From JBOHRE01 sp050732635 (lineage in GTDB: Bacteria > Gemmatimonadota > Gemmatimonadetes > Longimicrobiales > RSA9): 27,721 bases of DNA. The notes under the pieces are model-generated. The model was not told where the DNA came from. It worked only from the letters and a program-made list of their open reading frames with translations, and searched no databases. Below are positions 8,513 through 16,141 of the stretch, in pieces (position 1 is the stretch's first letter; each line of letters starts with the position of its first letter). Location: NCBI GenBank assembly GCA_050732635.1, contig JBOHRE010000041.1, forward strand, positions 1 through 27,721, written 5' to 3'. The translations under genes were made by a program, and so were the position numbers.

Positions 8513-9585
8513 CCGCGCACCCGGATGCAGCCGGCTGCGCCAGCCGTAACGCTGCCGATGATGGCGGCGGCCGGTGTTGCCGCGTCGCGCAGCGCGTCGA
8601 GCAACTGCGGCGCGCGCGACGCCGGAAGTGCAAGCAGCAGCCCGCCGGACGTCTGCGCATCGCAGAGCAGCAGCCGGGTCGTTTCGCTCACGCTCTTCTC
8701 CCAGGTGACGCAGGCTGCCAGATCCTGCAGGTTGCGCCGGGTGCCGCCGGGCACGGCGCCCTGCTCGGCGAGCGAACGGGCTTCGGGCAGGAGCGGCACG
8801 GCCGCCGCGTCGACGTCCGCTGCCACGCCGCTGGCGAGCAGCAGCCCGTGAAGGTGGCCGAGTAGACCGAAGCCGGTCACGTCGGTCGCTGCACTGACGC
8901 CAACGCGCCGCGCGACGTCGGCTGCATCGGCGTTCAGCGCCGTCATGACGTCGACCGCGATGCGTGTCGCAGCGGCCGATGCGCGCTCCTGCTTGATAGC
9001 CGTGGCGATAATGCCGCTGCCAATCGGCTTGGTCAGAACGAGCGCGTCACCCGCGCGGGCGCCGGCATTGGTGGTGAGCGCACTGCGCTGGACTTCGCCG
9101 ATCACGACCATGCCGTACATCGGCTCCGGCGCGTCGATCGAGTGGCCGCCCACCACCGCGATACCCGCAACGCCGGCGACAGCGGCACCGCCACGCACGA
9201 TCTCCTCGAGCGCGCCCTCGGCCAGCAGGCCGCGCGGGAAGCCGACCAGGTTCAAGGCGAAGAGCGGCCGCCCGCCCATGGCATAGATGTCCGAGAGCGC
9301 ATTCGCGGCGGCGATCCGCCCGAAGTCGTAGGGCTCGTCCACGATCGGTGCGAAGAAGTCGACGGTGGCGATGAGGGCGCGCTCGTCGTCGAGCGCATAG
9401 ACGGCGGCATCATCGCCGGTACCCATGTCGATGAGCACGGCGGGATCGTGGAACGGCAGCACGTGACGCAGGACCTGCGTCAGCTCGGCGCGACCGAGCT
9501 TGCAGGCTCAACCCGCGCCGTGTGAGAGCTGACTCAGCCGGATCTTCGGACGCTGATCACGCGGGGTCTCACTCGGCGTGGACAC
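8509..9585 (-). CDS. selD: Selenide, water dikinase (selenophosphate synthetase), predicted selenoprotein with in-frame UGA
   Basis: SelD makes selenophosphate from selenide and ATP, the selenium donor for selenocysteine and selenouridine. The part from 9462 downward is unmistakable: GDDAAVY, FFAPIVDEPYDFGRIAAANA, GGHSIDAPEP, ATDVTGFGLLGHL, AVPGGTRRN and CDAQTSGGLLLA. Upstream, the same frame continues through TGA (9508-9510) into RLSQLSHGAG, giving HGAG-U-ACK. This aligns with E. coli HGAG-C-GCK, whose Cys17 and Lys20 are catalytic, so Sec26 replaces the Cys and Lys29 is kept. Starting at GTG 9585 the product has 358 residues (E. coli 347). Starting at 9462 would remove the whole active-site segment. 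GTG 9585 lies 23 bases after the upstream lipoprotein stop and has only a weak Shine-Dalgarno sequence. A SECIS-like hairpin follows the UGA. Confidence 0.93.
9464..9482 (-). promoter_or_regulatory. Candidate bacterial SECIS element in selD mRNA
   Basis: In the mRNA, UGACGCA-GGUCC-UGCGUCA forms a perfect 7-bp stem with a 5-base loop. It begins 26 bases after the UGA, with the loop at bases 33-37. A short lower stem AGC/GCU (9483-9485 with 9458-9460) can form beyond a 3-base bulge. The tip GCA-GGUCC-UGC closely resembles the E. coli fdhF SECIS tip GCA-GGUC-UGC that SelB binds, and loop distances of roughly 16-37 bases from UGA are usual for bacterial SECIS elements. The element lies wholly within the coding sequence, as bacterial SECIS elements do. 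Confidence 0.75.
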
Positions 9586-9608
9586 TTCGGCTCGTTGGCG
9601 AAAGGGAG

Positions 9609-10370
9609 CTATGGAACGAAGGCGCCCTCCGGCACACTTCGTCGGACCACGATGTTGTCGAACCAGATGCGGGAGGGGCCTGCCGCACTCGGCTTGCTCG
9701 TTGCCAGCATAATGCCGCCGAAGTTGCGCCAATCCTCCCAATCGAAGATCGACGGCTGCGCCTCGGCGTTCGGGTAGTGATACCACCGCTCCATCAGGCC
9801 GGTCTCCGGGTTGATCAGCGCGAGGTACTGGTTCTGCGGCGTGAGGCCGACGTCAGCGAAGCGGAGACGCACGGCTTCCCACTGCCGGCCGGCCTCGCTG
9901 CGCGGGCCCTCGTACGTCAGCTGCACGCCCGGGTCCGTCCACTTGTACGGCATCAGCAGCCAGTAGCTGTCGTTGATGAAGCGCTGATAGCCGAAGCGTC
10001 GCAGCGAGTCCAACGGTGGGCCGGTGACTTCACGTCCGCTCACCCAGGCGCGGCCCTCGTCACTGCGGTTGACGTTGAACAGGATCACGACCGGCTCGCC
10101 AGCTCGCACGCCACTGAGCCGGTAATCACCTTCCCAACGGTCCCACCGGTGACTCCAGCGCGCCGCCTCCTGCCCCTCCCGATCGACGACGAAATCGAAC
10201 TCGAGGTACCGGGCGCGATCCCAGGCATCCTCTCCGCCCATCGCGTCCATCATTCTGGAATGAAGCCGACGCACATCGGCATCCATGACTGTTGGCGCCG
10301 CCCCACCGCCGGAAATACCTTGGGAGCAAGCGGTCAGGACGAGGGTAAGGACAAGCGTCGGCGCGCGCAT
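9609..10370 (-). CDS. Secreted lipoprotein, DUF6503/LolA-like
   Basis: Predicted lipoprotein of 253 residues. ATG at 10370 is preceded by AGGAGG at 5-base spacing and opens the signal MRAPTLVLTLVLTAC, with Cys15 lipidated. The mature part starts with a helical stretch (MDADVRRLHSRMMDAMGGED, AWDRARYLEFDF) followed by alternating strands, e.g. YWLLMPYKWTDPGVQLTYEG and QNQYLALINPETGLMERWYH. This pattern, with GG-x-x-x-W near the start and MPYK..DPG in the middle, is what I remember of DUF6503-type relatives of outer-membrane lipoprotein-sorting proteins; the family name is from memory and moderately sure. A binding role for a hydrophobic ligand is inference. It sits 23 bases upstream of selD on the same strand and is probably its transcriptional leader gene. 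Confidence 0.8.
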   Translation of the reverse strand: MRAPTLVLTLVLTACSQGISGGGAAPTVMDADVRRLHSRMMDAMGGEDAWDRARYLEFDFVVDREGQEAARWSHRWDRWEGDYRLSGVRAGEPVVILFNVNRSDEGRAWVSGREVTGPPLDSLRRFGYQRFINDSYWLLMPYKWTDPGVQLTYEGPRSEAGRQWEAVRLRFADVGLTPQNQYLALINPETGLMERWYHYPNAEAQPSIFDWEDWRNFGGIMLATSKPSAAGPSRIWFDNIVVRRSVPEGAFVP

Positions 10371-10452
10371 CGGAGCCTCCTGGACGCAGGGAAGCGGTTG
10401 CGCCCGAATATCTGGGCGGCGGTCGGCGCGCGCAAATCCGGTGGAGCGAGGA

Positions 10453-10734
10453 ATGAGCAAGCAGTCGCGCGGCAAATCCTGGCTGGACTTTCGGCTGGCG
10501 GATCGCATTGCATTGGACGGGCGCGAGTACACGGTCGAGCTGGTGGCGCGCCGCGGCACGGGCGTACCCGGGTTCCGCATGACCGTGGTCTACATTCCGC
10601 GCGAGGGTGGCGCCGACACGGTGGTCGAGCTCCCGAACGCGGCGTCGACCGCGGACGTTCACCGCGTGGCCCGTGAGCTCTCGGGCGACGTCGCTCGCCT
10701 GGAATCACTCTTCGCCGACACGCGCGTGGCATGA
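10453..10734 (+). CDS. Hypothetical 93-residue protein
   Basis: Not recognised. The ATG at 10453 follows GGAG with 6-base spacing. The sequence opens MSKQSRGKSWLDFRLADRIA and then reads as a few beta strands (REYTVELVARR, FRMTVVYIPRE, DTVVELPNA) followed by one amphipathic helix (DVHRVARELSGDVARLESLF). There is no signal peptide or membrane segment, so it is probably cytosolic. The strands-then-helix layout would suit a small ligand- or protein-binding domain, but nothing allows a function to be named. Its stop overlaps the start of the SirB1 gene in an ATGA junction (10731-10734), implying translational coupling. It is the first gene of a six-gene plus-strand operon and is divergent from the lipoprotein-selD pair across 82 bp. 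Confidence 0.8.
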   Translation: MSKQSRGKSWLDFRLADRIALDGREYTVELVARRGTGVPGFRMTVVYIPREGGADTVVELPNAASTADVHRVARELSGDVARLESLFADTRVA

Positions 10735-11558
10735 CCGCGCCCGTGCTCTCGGCGCGCTCCCGCTTCGCGGCACTCGTGCGCCTGCCGGATGCCAGCTTCG
10801 ACCTTGCCGAAGCGGCGCTGTTGGTCGCCGCGGAGGAGTACCCGCAGCTGCCCACCGCCGCCTACCTGCGACGACTCGATCTGCTTGCCGAGCGGGTCAA
10901 GGACCGACTCGCCGACGAGAGCGCGCCACTCCTCGTGCTTCAGGAGCTGAGCCGGTTGCTGTTCGAGTCCGAGGGACTGCGCGGCAACGTCGCGGCGTAT
11001 TACGACCCCCGCAACTCCTTCCTCAACGACGTGCTCGACCGGCGGCTCGGCATCCCGCTGACGCTCAGCATCGTGTACCTGGAAGTCGGCTGGCGGCTCG
11101 GCCTGCCACTGGAAGGCGTGAACTTTCCCGGGCACTTCCTGGTCCGCTATCGCGGCGAGGCGCTGGACGCCCTGGTCGATCCGTTTCAGCAGGGGCAGAT
11201 CCGCTTCGCCGATGACATGCAGGAGCTGCTGGACCGACTGTACGGCGGATCCGTCAAATTGCAGCCGGACTTCTTGCGCCCGGCCGGGAAGCGCGACATG
11301 CTCGTCCGCCTCCTGGCCAACCTGAAGAGCATCTATTTCAACACGCGCGACGACGCTCGCGCACTGGCGGCGATCGAACGCATCCTGCTGGTGCGGCCCG
11401 ACGAGCCGGATGAGTTGCGCGACCGCGGCATGCTGCTGGCCCGCGCCGGCCGTGCCGCCGAAGCCCTCTCCGATCTGGAGCGCTACCTCGACTGCGCGCC
11501 CGAGGCGCCCGACGCGGCGCGCGTGCAGATGCTCATCGACCAACTGCAGAACGGCTGA
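10731..11558 (+). CDS. SirB1-family transglutaminase-like protein with TPR tail
   Basis: Cytosolic protein of 275 residues in the SirB1 family (transglutaminase-like superfamily domain plus tetratricopeptide repeats). The core is at about 65-160: YYDPRNSFLNDVLDRRLGIP, then TLSIVYLEVGWRLGLPLEGV and NFPGHFLVRY. His135 in PGHF matches the conserved His of the fold. The usual transglutaminase Cys is not visible at GIPLTLS, as is common in this family, so protease or transferase activity should not be assumed. Residues about 180-260 form TPR-like helix pairs (DARALAAIERILLVRPDEPD, LRDRGMLLARAGRAAEAL). The family's biochemical role is not settled. ATG overlaps the stop of the 93-residue protein gene, and the next gene starts 2 bases after its stop. 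Confidence 0.9.
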   Translation: MTAPVLSARSRFAALVRLPDASFDLAEAALLVAAEEYPQLPTAAYLRRLDLLAERVKDRLADESAPLLVLQELSRLLFESEGLRGNVAAYYDPRNSFLNDVLDRRLGIPLTLSIVYLEVGWRLGLPLEGVNFPGHFLVRYRGEALDALVDPFQQGQIRFADDMQELLDRLYGGSVKLQPDFLRPAGKRDMLVRLLANLKSIYFNTRDDARALAAIERILLVRPDEPDELRDRGMLLARAGRAAEALSDLERYLDCAPEAPDAARVQMLIDQLQNG

Positions 11559-11560
11559 CC

Positions 11561-12568
11561 GTGCCGCGGCCTCGGCTGGCCTCCACCGACGCCTACACGG
11601 CCGCGCATGAGACGGCCATCCAGGTCGACCGCTCAGACCGTACGCTCCTGCGCTTCCATGGCCGCGACCCGTTCCGTATGCTGCAGGGCCTCCTCAGCAA
11701 CGACATCAGCGGTGTCGGCGTCGGCCGCGGCGTCTACGCCACGGTGCTCACGCCAAAAGGCAAGATGATCGCCGACGCGCGCGTCTACGGCCTAGCGCCC
11801 ACGGAGCTGTTGCTGGACGCACCGCCCGAGGTGCGCGACTCGCTGCTCGGCTACTTCACGCGCACGGTGCCGCCGCTGTTCGCGCGCTTCGAGGATTTGA
11901 CCGATTCGTGGGGCGTCCTCGGCGTCTACGGCCCGGCGGCACACAGTATGGCGGGCGGCGTCGTGGGCAGGCCGCCACCGGACGAAGAAGACGGGTTCGT
12001 GACGGCCAGCCTGGCGGGCGAGTCTGCGGTGTTGGCGAGGACGCCGTACGGCGCCGTCGACGGCTATGAGATCTTCGCGCCCCGGCAATCGCTGGAACCC
12101 GTGCGCCGCGCGCTGAGCGAGGCCGGAGCGGAGGCGGCTGGTGCGGAGACACTCGAGGTGCTGCGGATCGAAGCAGGCCGCCCGCGGTGGGGCGCCGAGC
12201 TCGATGAGACGGTGATCCCACTGGAGGCCGGCCTGCGCGAGCGTGCGATCAGCGAGGGCAAGGGCTGCTACACCGGGCAGGAGGTCATCGTCCGCATCCT
12301 GCACCGCGGCCACGTGAATCGTTTGCTGCGCGGTCTGCTGATCGAGGGCGATGAGCCGCTCGCCGCGGGCGGCGAGCTGGTGCGACCGGGCGAATCGAAG
12401 GTCGTGGGCCGCGTCACGAGCGCGTGCGTCTCGCCGCGCTTCGGCCGGGCGATCGCGTTGGCTTACGTACGTCGTGAGGTCGAGCCGCCCGCGACGCTCC
12501 AGCTTGCCGGCGACGAACGAACCGCGCAGGTCGTTGCCCTGCCCTTCCCGGAGCACAACGTCGCTTGA
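11561..12568 (+). CDS. ygfZ: YgfZ/GcvT-like folate-binding protein
   Basis: Member of the YgfZ/IBA57 family, which uses tetrahydrofolate and supports assembly or repair of certain 4Fe-4S enzymes, such as the tRNA methylthiotransferase MiaB in E. coli. It has 335 residues. The fold is GcvT-like: an N-terminal domain with RMLQGLLSNDISG and YATVLTPKGKMIADARVY, and the signature KGCYTGQEV (234-242) with the conserved Cys236. It ends with a small beta-barrel domain (about 255-325). The start is GTG at 11561, 2 bases after the SirB1-family stop, so it is part of the same operon. It is distinguished from the true aminomethyltransferase GcvT by the KGCYxGQE signature and by the lack of other glycine-cleavage genes nearby. 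Confidence 0.93.
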   Translation: MPRPRLASTDAYTAAHETAIQVDRSDRTLLRFHGRDPFRMLQGLLSNDISGVGVGRGVYATVLTPKGKMIADARVYGLAPTELLLDAPPEVRDSLLGYFTRTVPPLFARFEDLTDSWGVLGVYGPAAHSMAGGVVGRPPPDEEDGFVTASLAGESAVLARTPYGAVDGYEIFAPRQSLEPVRRALSEAGAEAAGAETLEVLRIEAGRPRWGAELDETVIPLEAGLRERAISEGKGCYTGQEVIVRILHRGHVNRLLRGLLIEGDEPLAAGGELVRPGESKVVGRVTSACVSPRFGRAIALAYVRREVEPPATLQLAGDERTAQVVALPFPEHNVA

Positions 12569-13818
12569 ACGGCGGCACAGCGCCGACGCGGGCGGCGGTG
12601 TCGGCTCCAGCGACCGGCGCGCGCGAGCGGCTCCGCACGGTCGGTCCCGGGGCGGTGGTGGCCGCGGCATTCATCGGCCCCGGTACCGTGACCACGGCGA
12701 CGTTGGCCGGCGCCCGCCACGGCTATTCGCTGCTCTGGGCACTGCTGTTCTCGACGATCGCGACGATCGTGCTGCAGGAGATGGCGGCACGTCTGGGGCT
12801 GGTCACCCGCGCCGGACTCGGCGAGGCGGTGCGCAGGCGGTTCCACGGTGTGGCACGCATTCTAGCCCTCGGATTGATCGTCGGCGCAATTGCCGTCGGC
12901 AACGCGGCCTACGAGACCGGCAACCTGCTCGGCGCGGCGCTCGGCCTCGACGCGATCGCGTTCCCCGCCACCCGCGTCTGGGCGTTGTGCGCGGCCGGCA
13001 TTGCCGGGCTGCTGCTGTTGACGGGCAGCTACCGCATTGTCGAGCGGGTGCTGGTCGCCATGGTCGTCGTGCTGTCGATCGCATTCCTGGCGACGGCGCT
13101 CCTGCTGCTTCCGCCGCTGTCCGTCCTGGCCCGTGGCCTGTTCATCCCTCGTACGCCCGGCGGCGCGGATGGGCTGCTGCTGGCCATCGGACTGATCGGT
13201 ACCACGGTCGTGCCGTACAATCTCTTCCTGCACGCAGCGGCCGTCAGCGAGAAGTGGTCCGGTCCGGAGGCGCTGCCGACAGCGCGCCTGGACCTGATCG
13301 TGGCAATCGGGCTCGGCGGCGTCGTCAGCATGGCCATCATTGTCACCGCCGCAGCGACTGCGGGTGGCCCGATGGAGAGCGCGCTCGACATGGCCGCGCA
13401 GCTGGAACCCGTGCTTGGCGGCTGGGCGCGCATTCTCGTGGCGGTGGGGTTGTTCGCTGCCGGGCTGACCTCGGCGATCACGGCGCCGCTCGCGGCGGCC
13501 TACGCCACGGCCGGTGCCTTCGGCTGGCCGCGCGACCTGCGCGATCGCCGGCTCCGCCTGGTTTGGGCCGGCGTGCTCGCGACCGGCGCCGGCTTCGCTG
13601 CGACCGGTATCCGGCCGATCAGCGCCATCGTGTTCGCGCAGGTCGCGAACGGCGTGCTGCTGCCCGCGATCGCGGTGTTTCTGCTGATCGCGGCCAACGA
13701 CCGCCGCGCCCTGGGCCGCTGGACGAACCAGCGCTGGATGAATGTGCTCGGCGGTGCCATCGTGATCATCACCGTCGCCATCGGTGCCCGCATGATCTGG
13801 CTCTCACTGGCTCGCTGA
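12565..13818 (+). CDS. NRAMP-superfamily transporter with non-canonical metal-site motifs
   Basis: Inner-membrane transporter of 417 residues with about 11 hydrophobic helices, the LeuT-like NRAMP fold. In canonical NRAMP proteins helix 1 carries DPGN and helix 6 carries MPH, whose Asp, Asn and Met bind Mn or Fe. Here helix 1 reads AAFIGPGTVTTAT (Gly38, Pro39, Gly40, Thr41) and helix 6 reads GTTVVPYNLFLHAA (Val216, Pro217, Tyr218). Three ligand side chains are therefore lost while the helix-breaking Pro and the NLFLH context are kept. Substrate is unknown; it may be a different divalent ion or another solute. The start is TTG at 12565, overlapping the ygfZ stop by 4 bases; GTG 12598 is an alternative, since Shine-Dalgarno spacing is poor. 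Location after ygfZ hints at a link to iron-sulfur or metal supply, which is inference. Confidence 0.88.
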   Translation: MNGGTAPTRAAVSAPATGARERLRTVGPGAVVAAAFIGPGTVTTATLAGARHGYSLLWALLFSTIATIVLQEMAARLGLVTRAGLGEAVRRRFHGVARILALGLIVGAIAVGNAAYETGNLLGAALGLDAIAFPATRVWALCAAGIAGLLLLTGSYRIVERVLVAMVVVLSIAFLATALLLLPPLSVLARGLFIPRTPGGADGLLLAIGLIGTTVVPYNLFLHAAAVSEKWSGPEALPTARLDLIVAIGLGGVVSMAIIVTAAATAGGPMESALDMAAQLEPVLGGWARILVAVGLFAAGLTSAITAPLAAAYATAGAFGWPRDLRDRRLRLVWAGVLATGAGFAATGIRPISAIVFAQVANGVLLPAIAVFLLIAANDRRALGRWTNQRWMNVLGGAIVIITVAIGARMIWLSLAR

Positions 13819-13824
13819 TTCGCC

Positions 13825-14211
13825 ATGCGGACTCACGTCCACATCTTCGCCTACGGCACGCTACTCGATCGCGGCGCCGGCCTCGACGCGCTGCTCGATG
13901 GATCCAGCCGGCTGCGACGGGCCCAGCTCCGGGGCACACTGTACGACCTCGGCCGGTTCCCTGCGCTCGTGATCGGCGGCAGCGGGATCGTGCATGGCGA
14001 AATCCTGCGTGTGCCCGCCGAACGCGTTCCAGAGCTCGACCGCTATGAGGGCGTCGACAGCGGCACGTTCCGCCGCATCGCCACCGAAGTCGCCGGCACG
14101 GCCTGCTGGACCTACGTCGCTGGACCGCGCCTCGCCGCCCGGCTCACGCCCGAACGACGCATTGACAGCGGCTGCTGGCGCGACCTGCGACCGGAGCTTG
14201 CCCGCCCATGA
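13825..14211 (+). CDS. Gamma-glutamylcyclotransferase-like (GGCT/AIG2) protein
   Basis: Small cytosolic enzyme of 128 residues with the GGCT fold. The nucleotide-loop-like YGTLL motif (10-14) binds the substrate in the family, YDLGRFPAL (40-48) is typical, and Glu75 in LDRYEGVDSG corresponds to the catalytic Glu98 of human GGCT (in the context EQEGVKSG). Family members release 5-oxoproline from gamma-glutamyl peptides or amines; the substrate here is not known. It follows the NRAMP gene by 6 bases and overlaps the next gene in an ATGA junction (14208-14211), so translation of the following D-aminoacylase-like gene is probably coupled to it. The pairing suggests a role in breaking down unusual amide-linked amino acids, which is inference. 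Confidence 0.88.
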   Translation: MRTHVHIFAYGTLLDRGAGLDALLDGSSRLRRAQLRGTLYDLGRFPALVIGGSGIVHGEILRVPAERVPELDRYEGVDSGTFRRIATEVAGTACWTYVAGPRLAARLTPERRIDSGCWRDLRPELARP

Positions 14212-15908
14212 AACGCCGGGACTTCGTCCGCGCGGCCGCGCTCGCCGCGGCCGCAAACGCGCTGCCTGGTCAGGCGCGCGGGTTGACCTGGCGTGAGATG
14301 CGGTCGATCCGTTCACCGCAGCGGATCCTGCGCGGCGGCCTCGTGATCGACGGCACCGGTACCGAACCGGTCGAGCTGGATGTCGGCATCGCTGACGGCC
14401 GCATTGTCGCGCTGGGCACGCGTCTCGACAGCACCGGAGTCGACGTGATCGATGTCAGCGGCCTGGCCGTCGCGCCCGGCTTCGTCGACATCCACTCACA
14501 CACCGACCTGGGCCTGCTCGTCGACCCACGCGCCGAGAGCAAGGTCCGCCAGGGCGTGACCACGGAAGTGACCGGTCAGGACGGCGGTTCCGTGGGGCCG
14601 CGCAGCGACGCCGAGCGCGCCGAGCTGGACGCCAGCTACCGCGAACGTTATGGCGTCGGCATCGACTTCTCGGATCTGCAAGGCTTTTTCCGGCGCCTCG
14701 ACATGCAGGGCGCCGCCGTCAACGTCGCGAGCATGGTCGGCGCCGGTCGGATCCGGCAGATGGTCATCGGCAACGCGGATCGGCCGCCCACCGACGTGGA
14801 GCTGGACCGCATGGTCGGCCTCGTGCGCGACGCGCTGACTCAGGGCGCCTGCGGCCTCTCCTCGGGCCTCGAGTACACGCCCGGCGGCTTCGCGACTCGC
14901 GCCGAGCTGGTCGCGCTCACGACGCCGCTGCGCGGTACCGGCCTGCCCTATGCCAGCCACATGCGCAACGAGGATGACAGTCTGATCGCCGGCATCGAAG
15001 AAGCGATTGCCGTCGGCGTTCTGGCCGGCGTACCGACCCACATCTCGCACCTCAAGGCGCAGGGCGAACGGAACTGGTGGAAGGCCGAGCCGGTGCTGGC
15101 GCTGCTCGAGGCGACCCGGCAGCGCGCGATCGATGTTAGCTACGACCGTTATCCCTATACCGCATACAGCACAACGCTTGCGAACCTGTTTCCGCTCTGG
15201 TCACGCGACGGCGGCACCGACGCGTTCCTCGCGCGTCTCGCCGACCCCGACACCGCGCGGCCAATCGAGGCGGCTGTCCGCGACAAGATCGCGCAGCTCG
15301 GATCCTGGGATGCCGTTCAGATCACAGCCACTGGAGCAGCGGAGCTGGCCGCAGTCCGGGGCCGACGCCTCGGTGAGCTCGCGCTGGAACGCGGCACCGA
15401 TCCCTACCGCCTGCTGGTGGACCTGATCACCGAAGACCGCAATAGAACCGGCATGGTGGGGTTCGGCATGAGCGAGCAGAACACCGAGCGCTTCATTGCC
15501 CACCCGCTCGGCATGGTCTGTTCCGATGCAGGCGCACTGGCCACCGACGGACCGCTGGCGGGCGGCTCGCCGCACCCGCGTGGGTACGGCGCGTTCCCGC
15601 GCGTGCTCGGCCACTATGTCCGCGAGCGGGGCGCACTCACCCTCGAGCACGCCATCCACAAGATGACCGACCGGCCTGCCCGCCGCGTCGGCCTCGCCGG
15701 TCGTGGTCGCATCGCGCTCGACCACGCGGCCGATCTCGTCGCATTCGACCCGGCCCGCGTCCGCGATCGCGCCACCTTCGAGCAGCCGCACCAGTACCCG
15801 GAGGGGATCCCGTACGTGCTCGTGGCAGGCGAGCTCGTGATCCGCGAGCACGAGCACACCGGCGCGATCCGCGGGCGCGCACTGCGTCCGAGCCCCGCTG
15901 CGGGCTGA
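14208..15908 (+). CDS. N-acyl-D-amino-acid deacylase family amidohydrolase, probably Tat-exported
   Basis: Metal-dependent amidohydrolase of 566 residues. The N-terminus MKRRDFVRAAALAAAANALP has the paired Arg and Ala-rich stretch of a Tat signal. The TIM-barrel metal sites are visible: HSHTD (His96, His98), SHMRNE (His251), HISHLK (His281) and CSD (Asp440, the catalytic Asp). In the Alcaligenes D-aminoacylase a Cys in a GNCG loop binds zinc; the matching loop here is TGQDGGS, with Asp125 in that place, so metal binding differs in detail. Family members hydrolyse N-acyl-D-amino acids, dipeptides or related imides; the exact substrate is open. It is the last gene of the 10453-15908 operon. The 233 bases after it hold no gene I can support. 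Confidence 0.9.
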   Translation: MKRRDFVRAAALAAAANALPGQARGLTWREMRSIRSPQRILRGGLVIDGTGTEPVELDVGIADGRIVALGTRLDSTGVDVIDVSGLAVAPGFVDIHSHTDLGLLVDPRAESKVRQGVTTEVTGQDGGSVGPRSDAERAELDASYRERYGVGIDFSDLQGFFRRLDMQGAAVNVASMVGAGRIRQMVIGNADRPPTDVELDRMVGLVRDALTQGACGLSSGLEYTPGGFATRAELVALTTPLRGTGLPYASHMRNEDDSLIAGIEEAIAVGVLAGVPTHISHLKAQGERNWWKAEPVLALLEATRQRAIDVSYDRYPYTAYSTTLANLFPLWSRDGGTDAFLARLADPDTARPIEAAVRDKIAQLGSWDAVQITATGAAELAAVRGRRLGELALERGTDPYRLLVDLITEDRNRTGMVGFGMSEQNTERFIAHPLGMVCSDAGALATDGPLAGGSPHPRGYGAFPRVLGHYVRERGALTLEHAIHKMTDRPARRVGLAGRGRIALDHAADLVAFDPARVRDRATFEQPHQYPEGIPYVLVAGELVIREHEHTGAIRGRALRPSPAAG

Positions 15909-16141
15909 CCCTGGAGCCGGAGCCAGGCACCGCCGTCATCGGAGCCGCCGCAGCCGCCGGGGCGCGCACGACTAAGATGCTGTCGTGTAATGGTTTGAGA
16001 GCCTGCAGCACGACTCGCGACGAACGTGGGCGTTGACCGTCCGGCGTCGTCGGCGCAAGTTTGTCGCGGCCGTTCGAGTCGTGGCCGCCTCCCCCCGACG
16101 ACCGTTCCCGAGCAAACCTTACGTCTTTGCAGGAGGATCCC

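Noticed and set aside
9508..9786. Separate 92-codon minus-strand gene ending at the TGA
   Set aside because: Only its last part (RLSQLSHGAG) is meaningful, and that is the SelD N-terminus read up to the Sec codon; the rest overlaps the lipoprotein gene.
9522..10676. 384-codon plus-strand frame
   Set aside because: Antisense to the selD start and the lipoprotein gene, which has a signal peptide and strong ribosome site.
10659..11543. 294-codon minus-strand frame rich in Gln, Glu and Val
   Set aside because: Mirrors the SirB1/TPR gene, which has clear family motifs on the other strand.
12351..14048. 565-codon plus-strand frame across ygfZ, the NRAMP gene and the GGCT gene
   Set aside because: Out of frame with three well-recognised proteins, and the translation is Arg-rich low-complexity sequence.
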